From CAIQPV01 sp963719855 (lineage in GTDB: Bacteria > Pseudomonadota > Gammaproteobacteria > Burkholderiales > Gallionellaceae): a stretch of 64,000 nt of DNA. Where the stretch lies: positions 868,001-932,000 of the forward strand of contig CAVRDK010000004.1 in the NCBI GenBank assembly GCA_963719855.1, in the 5' to 3' direction. Each line of letters starts with the position of its first letter. The first letter of the stretch is position 1. A program made the translations under genes and the position numbers. Below are positions 18,880-28,288 of the stretch, piece by piece. The notes beneath the pieces were generated by a model, which worked only from the letters and a program-made list of their open reading frames with translations, was not told the origin of the DNA and did not search any database.

Positions 18880-21270
18880 TTAATTAACCAAGCCCAAAAA
18901 ATCTTCCGGGCTCACGCGCAAAGCGGCACCGGTAGGGCAAGCCCGGACACAGGCAGACTCTGCGATAATGCCTTTGCACATATCGCATTTCACGGCTTTT
19001 TTTGGGGACTCTTCCTCAACTCCATTTTGATCATCCAGGTGTTTGCGTTTACCGAATATCACTTGCCAAATACTGGGGCGTTTGTACTCTTTCGTGGCAG
19101 TAATTTGGATCACGCCGTAGGGACAATTGATCTGGCAATTGCCGCAACCAATGCAGCTATCTCCGATAAATACCTCACCATTCACCGAACGATGAATCGC
19201 GTCCGGCGGGCAATCCTTCATGCAATGAGGATGTTCGCAATGTCGGCATGAAGCGGGGACATGTATTTGTTCATACGTTGGGCCAGCTTCACGATTAAAA
19301 CGTGAAGTTCCCTCATGCATATCAGCACAAGCCGTTTCGCAATTGTTGCAGCGAATACACCGCGAATAGTCAATCAGCAACACATCCGTCGCCTCACCCA
19401 CTCCTTGATCCATCAAGAATTTGATGAGTCCGCTGGACCCCTCGGATGTCTCGGGTTCATCCGAACGTATGCGTTCCAAATAACGGCTGCCAACTTTGCC
19501 TCGTATTGAGGAATTTCGCTCCATCACCGCGTTGAACCGCTCGGCCTCAAGCAAAACCATCTCAGTGGGCGCCGCCGCACGCACTGTCGCAGAGCGCGGC
19601 ATGTTGGACACTAAAGCCATCTCCCCGACATAGTTGCCCGCAGAGACATACGCCAACACCACCTCTTTCCCCGCATCTAAACGAGACACCGTGACTGAGC
19701 CGCGCCGAATCATATACAACCCGTCCGCTTTATCGCCCTCGTTAAAAATTGTGTCACCAACCGCATACTGTTTGAACTTGGCTTCTTGGACGAGATATTC
19801 GAGTTCGCTTTCCGAAAGCGATGCATCCAGATAATTCCGCACGATCCGCTTGAGCGTCACCTCATCCAACCTGCGCTGCACACCGCTCGCCGCATGCAGC
19901 AACTTGAGCATTGAACGGCGCGGCGTTTCGACAAGTACGCAATTCTCTCCTGCTATCACGGTACCCGAGCGGCGGCGTCCGGACAACAACCCCATTTCGC
20001 CGAAGAAGTCCCCCTTGGACAGCGTAAAAACGGCTGTTGCACCATCCTTTCCCTCGACCTGGATGCTAACATTGCCTTCCAGAATCGAAAAAAAGCTGTT
20101 GCTATAGTCATTCTGTTTAAAAAGCACCTCGCCGCGACGCGGCACCCTAACCGCGCTGTCCAGCATGAATTCGCGCAATTGCAGCGTTGTGAGTGATGCC
20201 AATAGCGGCTGGTTGCGCTTGATCAGCGCAATGCCATCGCTAACCGAGTGAATGTCGGGCACTCCGGCAAACTTCTCCCGCAGCAACGCTTCGTCTGCCG
20301 GCTCGACCGGATTTCCCAGAATGTATTCGACGACCTCATAACCCTGATTCATCGCCTGTTTGATGAGCGGATAACCGGCCAATGAACCCACGATGTACAA
20401 CCCGTGAATATTTGACTCATATTGCTCTGATAACTGCGGCACAGATGACGAGTCGTTATTTGGGAAGCACACGCCAAAGCTTTCCACTAATTTGCGCGGC
20501 GGATTCGCTCCAAGGCGGGCAATGATGCGATGGCATTCGATTTGCTCAAGGCCCTGCGGCGTTTGCGCCACAAAAGCCAAAGGAAAACTGCCTTCTGGAA
20601 GCGTATCAACACGTTCTGCCCAAGTGCTGACACGCGTTTCAATCCTTCCCTCAGTGACAGCCGCCATCAACAGATCGAAATTAGCTTCCTTGCAATTGCT
20701 GAATTCTTCGCGGCGATTGATAAGTATCACCCGATTTTGTTTGACCAGCGCGAGGGCATTTTCCACACCGGCATCGCCGCTGCCCACCACCACAATCGTT
20801 TCGTTGATAAATTCGTCAGGGTCATCCAGTTGGTATTGCACCCTTGGCAGGTTCTCACCCGGCACGCCTAGCGTACGAATATTTCCCTGCAGCCCGATGG
20901 CGAGCACTACAAATTCGGCGGTCAACAACTCGCCCGACGACAACGTGATTTGGAAATCCCCGCATTGCCCCGAAATCGCGGAAACCGTCGCACCCACCCG
21001 CAAGTTCACACGATGCTTGGCGAGCTCCTGCTGCCAAGTCTCCAAAATATTTTCACGAATTCCCGCAGCGAAGCTCAATGAGCTGCGCAAAGGCAGTTGC
21101 ATCGGCTCCGCCATCACCAACTTGCCCTTTTGGTAACGGTGTATTGTGTTGGCAACGTGCGGAGCGGCCTCAATAAGGACATGAGAAATACCAAGCTCTG
21201 CTGCACGCGCGGCGGCAGACACGCCTCCAGGCCCAGCGCCAACAATCACGATTTTGAATTTCTCACTCAT
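18880..21270 (-). CDS. FAD oxidoreductase / double cNMP-binding / 4Fe-4S ferredoxin fusion protein
   Basis: About 796 aa from MSEKFKIVIVGAGPGG; an ATG 21 bp upstream is also possible, and neither start has a clear ribosome site. Domains in order: a thioredoxin-reductase-like FAD/NAD(P) domain (VIVGAGPGGVSAAARAAELG near the start, second nucleotide site VVVGSGDAGVENALAL near 165), two cyclic-nucleotide-binding domains (KGDFFGEMGLLSGRRRSGTV, then AGNYVGEMALVSNMPRSATV), and a ferredoxin module with clusters CIRCNNCETAC, CRHCEHPHCMKDCP, CIGCGNCQINCP and CDMCKG...CVRACP. The last resembles the electron-transfer subunits of molybdoenzymes. It would oxidise or reduce NAD(P)H in the cytoplasm and hand electrons to the membrane protein encoded 37 bp downstream. 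Two cNMP domains suggest allosteric control. Confidence 0.88.
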   Translation of the reverse strand: MSEKFKIVIVGAGPGGVSAAARAAELGISHVLIEAAPHVANTIHRYQKGKLVMAEPMQLPLRSSLSFAAGIRENILETWQQELAKHRVNLRVGATVSAISGQCGDFQITLSSGELLTAEFVVLAIGLQGNIRTLGVPGENLPRVQYQLDDPDEFINETIVVVGSGDAGVENALALVKQNRVILINRREEFSNCKEANFDLLMAAVTEGRIETRVSTWAERVDTLPEGSFPLAFVAQTPQGLEQIECHRIIARLGANPPRKLVESFGVCFPNNDSSSVPQLSEQYESNIHGLYIVGSLAGYPLIKQAMNQGYEVVEYILGNPVEPADEALLREKFAGVPDIHSVSDGIALIKRNQPLLASLTTLQLREFMLDSAVRVPRRGEVLFKQNDYSNSFFSILEGNVSIQVEGKDGATAVFTLSKGDFFGEMGLLSGRRRSGTVIAGENCVLVETPRRSMLKLLHAASGVQRRLDEVTLKRIVRNYLDASLSESELEYLVQEAKFKQYAVGDTIFNEGDKADGLYMIRRGSVTVSRLDAGKEVVLAYVSAGNYVGEMALVSNMPRSATVRAAAPTEMVLLEAERFNAVMERNSSIRGKVGSRYLERIRSDEPETSEGSSGLIKFLMDQGVGEATDVLLIDYSRCIRCNNCETACADMHEGTSRFNREAGPTYEQIHVPASCRHCEHPHCMKDCPPDAIHRSVNGEVFIGDSCIGCGNCQINCPYGVIQITATKEYKRPSIWQVIFGKRKHLDDQNGVEEESPKKAVKCDMCKGIIAESACVRACPTGAALRVSPEDFLGLVN

Positions 21271-21444
21271 AGACCAAACACACCACGTCATTAGACAAGA
21301 TGAAATAACCAGACTAAGTGGGAATAAGCCATTGTGACGAGAGGCATTGGCCTAATCCCGATTTCATTTCGAAAGTGCATGGGCGAAATCTTTAGCCACC
21401 TCGAAATAGCACGATTAATTTAGAAAATGATTTTGTTGTGAAAT

Positions 21445-22076
21445 CTACAGGTCAGATGTGTTTTCTTTTTTCAAAAGGCGTTCAATAATCAGCTGAACCA
21501 AATAAAAACCGAAGCTTGGATTCTGATAATAGAGCTGCATTACATTATTTTTCGTTATAGCAAGTAAATTCACATCAGTTTCACACACCGCAGTAGCGTT
21601 TCTCTGACGGTCAAAGGAAAAAAGTCCCAACTCACCGATCAGTTCACCCTCACCAAGGGTAACTTCAATTTCCTCCAAGCGTAGAATACCATGCTGCACA
21701 TAGTACATTTTTTGCGACTCATCTCCTTTTCTAAAAGGTAATCCCCCTTTTTTAAGAATTCTTTTGTCATATAGGGGGTTAGAAAGTCTATTGCAAAATT
21801 ACCCTTTGAAGATTCCTGCACTTTATTGACAAGCCTGATCATCTGTACCATACGGGTAATGTTCAGCGGAAAAAGCGCGGCATGCAGCATAAAGAGCGGC
21901 CAGATACCCCTTCCTAAAACAAAATATGAACTCAGGGTATACACTACAAAAACAAGATTTGCCGAAGCGCCTATCGCCCTCAACTGAATCATTTTCTTCA
22001 TATAAAATGTCGAAAACATCAGAACAGCCGCCAGATAGCCCACCATATCAACCCAATTCATAAACCCTCCCACCAT
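21445..22076 (-). CDS. Popeye-like membrane protein with a cyclic-nucleotide-binding domain (frameshifted)
   Basis: The N-terminal 80 residues hold three hydrophobic helices (MNWVDMVGYLAAVLMFSTFY, ANLVFVVYTLSSYFVL, IWPLFMLHAALFPLNI). Then follows a cNMP-binding domain: FLKKGDYLLEKGDESQKMYYVQHG, LGEGELIGELGLFSFDRQRNATAV. The order (three TM helices plus cNMP domain) matches Popeye-domain proteins. The two halves are in different frames: near 21725 the minus strand reads AAGGAGATGAG where AAGGGAGATGAG would keep the frame, a one-G loss in a GGG run. It lies just upstream of the FAD/cNMP/FeS gene on the same strand, about 150 bp away. The likely full product is about 210 aa. A loss-of-function allele or a consensus error are both possible. 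Confidence 0.7.
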
Positions 22077-22091
22077 ACTGTTTTTATGTTG

Positions 22092-22589
22092 CTACTCCTC
22101 GAGCGGTTTCGCCGCCCCGAAATCGACCAGCACCGTCCCCTCTACCTGCCCCATCACCAGCCCGTGTATGCCGACCAGCGTGTTGCGGACAGCGATCAAG
22201 AGTTGCAAGGGAAAGCTGGTGTCAACCTCCAGACTGCGCAACTCCACCGGGTTGGAAACTGTAACGGCATAGCCCCCCGCAGGGTATTTAATCAGGAGAA
22301 TGCGGAAGGAACCGGGGGCTTGCATATTTCTGTCAGGCAATCCCAGAAGTTGTTCCGTTGTCAGAATCGTAGCAGGTTGCACGGCGGGCAACTGTGCCGC
22401 TCCAACAGCGAAGCGGTGGCCGCCTTTCCGTCCGACGTAGTGCGAGGGTGAGAGAACATTCGAGGCTCCTATTGAATAACCGTGAAGGGATGATCTGCTG
22501 TGAGAGTCCACTTGCGGACGCACTCCTTGATCACGTTGGCCATCGTGTTCGCATGATCGGATTAACCGGGGAATCCATGCGAACAACAA
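22092..22589 (-). CDS. Hypothetical protein, start uncertain
   Basis: The last 100 residues look like real protein: an alternating beta-rich sequence (FRILLIKYPAGGYAVTVSNP, then LLIAVRNTLVGIHGLVM, then TVLVDFGAA). This loosely recalls a CheW-type fold, but the match is too weak to name it. The first 45 residues are Arg/His/Ser-rich and may not be translated. It ends 15 bp before the Popeye-like gene and could be cotranscribed with it. Function not recognised. Confidence 0.4.
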   Translation of the reverse strand: MLFAWIPRLIRSCEHDGQRDQGVRPQVDSHSRSSLHGYSIGASNVLSPSHYVGRKGGHRFAVGAAQLPAVQPATILTTEQLLGLPDRNMQAPGSFRILLIKYPAGGYAVTVSNPVELRSLEVDTSFPLQLLIAVRNTLVGIHGLVMGQVEGTVLVDFGAAKPLEE

Positions 22590-22689
22590 AAAACTTGATT
22601 CGATGTGAACACCTGGAGTGAACTAATCAACAGCACAAAATGTCGCCCATGCGTACCTATTCACCACAATACAATCTTGGCGCACCACA

Positions 22690-22719
22690 AAAAATGGCTC
22701 ACATAATGCGAGCCATTTT
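22690..22719 (-). terminator. Rho-independent terminator after DUF1924 cytochrome copy 2
   Basis: On the minus strand AAAATGGCTC and GAGCCATTTT form a perfect 10-bp stem with a 9-nt loop, and a T-rich run follows. It lies 22 bp beyond the stop codon of the cytochrome gene. Confidence 0.85.
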
Positions 22720-22740
22720 CATTGTTGCTTCTGCTGGGGG

Positions 22741-23184
22741 TTATTTTACTGACAGCAAATAAGTGAGGTAATCACCCTTATCTTGAGCGGAGCAATCCTT
22801 CTGATATAGATCACGGCAATGCTTCGCAAAATTAGTTTCAACTTTCTTCACATCGGAAAAGGCAGCCGGATTTGCAGAAATGGCCAGCGGCTTGATCGGT
22901 TTTCCGGTATCAATGTGTTTGCCTGTATTGACCGGATTGTCAGTATGACATGAGGAACAGGAAATATCCTTGCCGCCAACGACCACTTTCTTGATATAGA
23001 AGGCACGCCCGGCATCTGCGGACAGTGTTGATTTTGGGTTAAGGCTCTTTGCCGCTTGACCATACTCAATAGAGAGACTTCGTGCAACATTAAACTGACT
23101 GGCAAATTGATCCGCAAGATCGTTTCCTGCTTGAGCTGAAAGACTGAAGAAGCCAAAAAACAACATGTAGGATATTTCTTTCAT
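22741..23184 (-). CDS. DUF1924 monohaem cytochrome c (copy 2)
   Basis: A 147-aa paralogue of the protein at 15273-15725. It has a signal peptide ending LSAQA-GN, one CSSCH haem site (DISCSSCHTDNPVNTGKH) and the same C-terminal pair of cysteines (KHCRDLYQKDCSAQDKGDYL). A perfect FNR/ANR-type box lies 147 bp upstream, and a strong terminator follows, so the gene is probably a single transcription unit induced at low oxygen. Its position beside the FAD/FeS cluster suggests it serves that system. The redox partner is unknown. Confidence 0.88.
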   Translation of the reverse strand: MKEISYMLFFGFFSLSAQAGNDLADQFASQFNVARSLSIEYGQAAKSLNPKSTLSADAGRAFYIKKVVVGGKDISCSSCHTDNPVNTGKHIDTGKPIKPLAISANPAAFSDVKKVETNFAKHCRDLYQKDCSAQDKGDYLTYLLSVK

Positions 23185-23330
23185 TTGTGAATTCCTCTCT
23201 TAGGTTTATAGATCCGGCTATTCCACAGTGTCAAGCCGCGAGCTATCAATAGTCCCACCAATCAGTCAGTGATTCTGACAAAAGAGGTGCGTCCACAAAT
23301 TGCTTTATATCAAAAACGTACGAAAAGAAC

Positions 23331-23344
23331 TTGATTCAGATCAA
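23331..23344. promoter_or_regulatory. FNR/ANR-type binding site
   Basis: TTGATTCAGATCAA is a perfect match to the TTGAT-N4-ATCAA consensus of the FNR/ANR/DNR regulators. It lies in the 417-bp gap 23185-23601, upstream of the leftward cytochrome gene. The remainder of that gap holds no gene that I can see. Distance to the start codon (147 bp) allows a promoter in between. Confidence 0.7.
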
Positions 23345-23601
23345 GGAATTGATTTATGGGGACCTCTAAAAATCAACTTTTAGTACGCCATATCTTTCAT
23401 TTTCAGGTTTTTCGTCGAAATCGCTCAGCCGATTTTTTCGTTCGCTCAAATTAGCCGCCGTAAATCAGGGAATCACCTCGCGTGTCGGCAGTACTGCCTT
23501 GGCTGTACCTTAAAAGAGATATCCACGAGAGACATCTGAGCATCATAGGTGGCGAATTTTGAGCATAATTCGCAAGAAACTCAGAATGTCCTTACAACGG
23601 C

Positions 23602-26600
23602 TTACCTTTCTTTGGTGCCAGACGCATTGGCGTGACCGCTGCTCACCGTTGAGCGCGAGCGGCGCATTAGCAAGTAGGCGGCGGGAATGACAAACATCGA
23701 CAACAGCGGTGCCGTGACCATACCGCCTACCATTGGGGCGGCAATACGTTGCATGATCTCCGAACCCGTTCCGCTGCCCCACATAATCGGCATTAATCCT
23801 GCGATGATGACAGCAACGGTCATCGCCTTGGGGCGCACCCGCAACACCGCCCCCTCGCGAATCGCATCGAGCAAATCCGAAAATTTTGTTTTACCATCAC
23901 GGAGCCGGTCACTCCATGAGTTTTTGAGGTAGAGCAGCATGATCACGCCGAATTCCGCCGCCACACCTGCCAAGGCAATGAAGCCCACACCGCTCGCCAC
24001 CGACAAGTTGTAGCCCAATATCCACATGAACCAGATACCGCCTGCCAGTGCAAAGGGCAGCGTCGCCATGATGAGCAACGCTTCGCCAAAGCTTTCAAAC
24101 GTGAGATACAACAGCACGAAAATGATCATGAGCGTCACCGGCACGACGATTTTGAGCTTTGCCGTTGCCCGCTCCATAAATTCGAACTGCCCCGACCAGG
24201 TGATCGAATAGCCTGGCGGCAGTTTCACCTCCCTGGACACCGCTGCCTGCATGTCATGCACTACAGAACTCAGGTCGCGGTCACGAATATCCACATACAC
24301 CCAGCCGGAAAGGCGCGCATTTTCACTTTTCAACATCGGTGGGCCGTCGGCAATATGAATCGCGGCAATATCTCCCAAGCGGATTTGTGCGCCACGCTCG
24401 GTGAGCACCGGCAGGTTGCGCAGGTTTTCGAGCGAGTCACGGATTTCGCGCGGATAGCGCACGTTGATCGGGAAGCGCTGCAAGCCCTCGATGGTCTCGC
24501 CGATGTTGTCGCCCCCAATCGCCGAGGACACGATGCTTTGCACATCCGCAACATTCAGCCCGTAGCGCGCGGCGGCGTCGCGATCAATGTCTACATCAAT
24601 ATAACGCCCTCCGGTCAGCCGTTCTGCCAACGCAGAGGAGACACCGGGAATGGGTTTCACCACGCGCTCAATTTCGGCGGTCAATCGATCAATCTCGGCG
24701 AGGTTTATGCCCGCCACCTTGACGCCCACCGGGCTTTTAATGCCCGTGGCGAGCATGTCGATGCGGTTGCGAATCGGCGGCACCCAGATATTCGTCAGCC
24801 CCGGCACTTTCACGATGCTATCGAGTTGCTCGATCAGTTTTTTCTGCGTCATGCCGGTTCGCCATTGCTCGCGCGGCTTGAAGCGGATCGTCGTTTCAAA
24901 CATTTCCAGCGGTGCCGGATCGGTCGCGGTCTCGGCGCGGCCCGCCTTGCCGAACACGCTTTCCACTTCCGGCACGGTCTTGATAAGGCGGTCTGTTTGC
25001 TGTAACAACTCTGAGACTTTGCCAGCACCAATTCCCGGCAGTGCCGTCGGCATATACAGCAAATCCCCCTCGTCCAGCGGCGGCATGAACTCACCGCCCA
25101 AGCGGCTGAGGGGCCATAGCGTTGCTATCGCCAACAAGATCGCCACCAGCAGGATTGTCTTGGGTCTGCGGAGTACGCCGTCGAGCAAGGGGCGATATAT
25201 GCGGATCAGGAAGCGGTTGATCGGGTTTTTCTGTTCGTCTGGAATTTTGCCCCGGATCAGATAGCCCATCAGCACGGGGATTAGCGTGACCGAAAGCCCG
25301 GCGGCGGCGGCCATTGCATAGGTCTTGGTGAACGCCAATGGCGAGAACAGCCGCCCTTCTTGCGCTTCGAGCGTAAACACCGGAATAAACGAGAACGTGA
25401 TAATCAGCAACGAGAAGAACAGCGCCGGGCCGACCTCGGCTGCGGCATCCGCAATCACGCCCCATTGGGCGCTGCCCGCCAGTATCTGGCCGGGATGGGT
25501 GCGTTTCCATTCCTCAATGTGCTTGTGGGCATTCTCGATCATCACCACCGCCGCATCGACCATCGCCCCGATTGCAATCGCAATGCCGCCCAGCGACATG
25601 ATGTTCGCATTCACTCCCTGATAGCGCATGACGATGAAGGCCGCAAGGATGCCCAGGGGTAAGGCCACGATGGCGACCAGAGCAGAGCGCAGATGGAAAA
25701 GAAACGCAACGCACACCAGGGTGACGACGATGAATTCTTCGATCAATTTGTCGGTCAAATTATCGACCGCGCGATCAATGAGTCCAGAACGGTCATAGGT
25801 CGGCACGATCTCAACGCCGGGGGGAAAACTCGTCTTGAGCAGCGCCAGCTTGGCTTTGACGGCCTTGATCGTTTCCAGCGCGTTCTTGCCGGAGCGCATC
25901 ACAATCACGCCACCCGCCACTTCGCCCTCTCCGTTTAATTCCGCAATGCCGCGCCGCATCTCGGGCCCGATCTGGATGCGTGCCACATCGCCCAGCCGCA
26001 CCGATACCCCCGCTTCAGTGGTCATCAGCGGAATCTTGCGAAAATCATCGAGCGATTTGAGATAACCCGAAGCCCGCACCATATACTCGGCTTCGGCCAA
26101 TTCAAGCACCGAACCCCCGGCTTCCTGATTGGCTTTGCCGATAGCTTCGATCACTTTACTGTGGGGAATGTTGTAGGCGCGCAATCGATCCGGGTCGAGC
26201 ACGATCTGATACTGGCGCACCATACCGCCGATACTGGCTACTTCCGACACATTGGGCACGGTCTTCAGTTCATACTTCAGGAACCAGTCCTGCAATGCGC
26301 GCAGCTGGGATAAATCGAGCTTGCCGCTGTGATCGACGAGCGCATATTCGTACACCCAGCCTACGCCGGTGGCGTCCGGCCCGAGCGAAGCCCGGGCCTG
26401 CGGCGGCAGACGCGATTGCACCTGGTTCAGATATTCGAGGACACGCGAGCGCGCCCAATATGGATCGGTGCCGTCCTCGAACAGGATGTAGACGAACGAA
26501 TCGCCGAAGAAAGAATAGCCGCGTACCGTCCGGCTCCCGGCACCGACAACATGGTTGTCGTCAGCGGATAGGTCACTTGATTCTCGACGATCTGCGGTGC

Positions 26601-26768
26601 CTGTCCAGGCCAGGTCGTGCGGATGATCACTTGCACATCGGACAGGTCTGGCAAGGCATCGAGCGGTGTCTTGCCGAGCGACCAGATACCCCATGCCGCC
26701 ACCATCAACGTGACCAGCAATACCAGAAAGCGGTTGGCAATCGACCAACGAATCAGCCGGGCAATCAT
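23602..26768 (-). CDS. cusA: CusA/SilA-type heavy-metal RND efflux pump (one frameshift)
   Basis: The inner-membrane proton-driven pump of a copper/silver efflux complex, about 1,055 aa. The real N-terminus is MIARLIRWSIANRFLVLLVT at 26768, whose ATG overlaps the cusB stop (ATGA). Near 26531 the frame breaks: TTTMLSVPGA is followed in the next frame by RTVRGYSFFGDSFVYILFEDG. One C is missing from what would be GCCCGGACG. TM4 carries GAMVDAAVVMIENAHK, the variant typical of Cu/Ag pumps and not of CzcA (Co/Zn/Cd). The C-terminus has the usual twelve-TM RND end (PAMTVAVIIAGLMPIMWGSG; PAAYLLMRR). It is the last gene of a cusFCBA operon. Apart from the single base the protein looks fully conserved. 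Confidence 0.88.
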
Positions 26769-28288
26769 GGCTTGGTTCCCATCGCCGGGGCAATCGACAC
26801 GATTTCAAATCTCCCATCCGAAAGGGGACGAATCTCGAAGTCCACGCGATCACCGACCTTGATGCCTTGAGGCAACTTGCTCGCGGGCAGCTTAAAGCCC
26901 ATGGTCATTGCCCCCCATTGCAGGCTGGGAATCGGGCCATGCGAGATCGCAATCTCGTTCTTGTCGATCGCCTCGACCCTGCCGCTGCTGCGATGCGTCG
27001 CCGCTGCGTGTTCGGTAGGTGCGGGTGCATTACCCATGCGCGACGTGGCTCCCCTGATGCTGGCTTCCGAATCGATCAGGAACTGTCCGGAAACAATAAC
27101 TTTTTGACCCAACTCCAGGCCTTTGCGGATTTCCGTCTGACCGTTGCTTTCGCTACCTGTTTCGATATCCACCGGAATAAACTTGCCGTCGCCTTGCGCC
27201 ACAATCACAACACTGCGCTTGCCCGTCTGTATCACCGCTTCGCTCGGTACGAGCAGGACGTCCTTGTGCGCATCGGGCGAGAAATTCACTGTGGCGAACA
27301 TACCGGGAACAAGTTGCTGCCCGGGATTAGGCAGTTCGATGCGCGCCCTCAATGTGCGCGTTGCAGGATTAACGTCCGGCAGAACCGCGCTGACCTTACC
27401 CTTTAACACAATGCCGGGCAGTGCTGGCGTGCGCACTTCGACCACATTGCCGATACGCACCTGTGCAGACGCGCCTTCAGGCACTTCGGCGTTGACCCAG
27501 ACTGTATCCAGCCCGTTGATACGGAACAGCGGCGCACCGCTGGCAACTGTCATGCCCTCGCGAGTGCCCAACTCAGTGATTACACCGTTCACGGGTGCAG
27601 CAACAATCAGCCGTGCCTGAACTTTTCCAGCCGATTCAACCAGCCGCATTTGCTCTTCCGACATGCCCGCCAGGCGCATGCGCTGACGCGCGGCACCGAC
27701 CAAATCCATACCCGCCGCATCACCGCCTTGAGCTGTCAAGCGCTTCGCAGTCAGGAAGTCTTCCTGCGCGGCGACCCAATCGGGCACATATAGCTCGGCG
27801 AGCGCCTGGCCCTTGCGCACCGGATCCAGCGTCGCCCGAACGTAAAGTTTTTCGACATAGCCGTTGGCGCGCGCCTGCACCACTTCCAATTCGCGTTCGT
27901 TGTAGACTACGTTTCCCTCCGCTTCGATGCTAGTAGCCAAGCTGCCCTTGGCGACTTTGGCAATACGCATACCCAGGTTCTGCTGAATACGCGGATTGAT
28001 TGAGACATTTCCACTATCACCGCCTCCCTCGGCATAGACCGGCACCAAAGGCATGTCCATGAAAGGCGATTTGCCGGGCTTGTCGAAACGCTGGCCGGGT
28101 GTCATCGGATCTTGCCAATACAGAACAGCCCGGCCTGTCGCCGGATCTACAGCGGTGCCGGTGCCTGCGGGTGCCGCAACCGATATTTTTTCCGTGTGCT
28201 GCCGGAGGCCAATGCGGTAGCTGCCGTAACCCACCGCGCTGATTACAGCGAGCGCGACGAGAGAAAGAACGAGAGATTGATTTTTCAT
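26765..28288 (-). CDS. cusB: CusB-type adaptor with a C-terminal CusF domain
   Basis: A 507-aa periplasmic membrane-fusion protein. After an N-terminal anchor (residues 5-25) comes the CusB metal-binding segment YWQDPMTPGQRFDKPGKSPFMDMPLVPVY with its methionines. The barrel, lipoyl and coiled-coil domains follow (NVSINPRIQQNLGMRIA; VPGMFATVNF; VSGQFLIDSEASIRG). Residues about 430-505 are a CusF-like domain with H-G-P-I and QWGAMTMGF, supplying the His, Trp and two Met ligands for Cu(I)/Ag(I). The fusion means that the adaptor carries its own metallochaperone domain. Start and stop overlap the neighbouring genes by ATGA, which implies translational coupling. Confidence 0.93.
   Translation of the reverse strand: MKNQSLVLSLVALAVISAVGYGSYRIGLRQHTEKISVAAPAGTGTAVDPATGRAVLYWQDPMTPGQRFDKPGKSPFMDMPLVPVYAEGGGDSGNVSINPRIQQNLGMRIAKVAKGSLATSIEAEGNVVYNERELEVVQARANGYVEKLYVRATLDPVRKGQALAELYVPDWVAAQEDFLTAKRLTAQGGDAAGMDLVGAARQRMRLAGMSEEQMRLVESAGKVQARLIVAAPVNGVITELGTREGMTVASGAPLFRINGLDTVWVNAEVPEGASAQVRIGNVVEVRTPALPGIVLKGKVSAVLPDVNPATRTLRARIELPNPGQQLVPGMFATVNFSPDAHKDVLLVPSEAVIQTGKRSVVIVAQGDGKFIPVDIETGSESNGQTEIRKGLELGQKVIVSGQFLIDSEASIRGATSRMGNAPAPTEHAAATHRSSGRVEAIDKNEIAISHGPIPSLQWGAMTMGFKLPASKLPQGIKVGDRVDFEIRPLSDGRFEIVSIAPAMGTKP

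Noticed and set aside
22086..22451. Plus-strand frame of 121 codons opposite the hypothetical gene at 22092-22589
   Set aside because: The minus-strand reading has a much more protein-like hydrophobic pattern; the plus-strand one is Gln/Arg/His-rich.
24256..25005. 249-codon plus-strand open frame opposite cusA
   Set aside because: It lies fully antisense to the conserved RND pump, is His/Arg-rich and matches no family.
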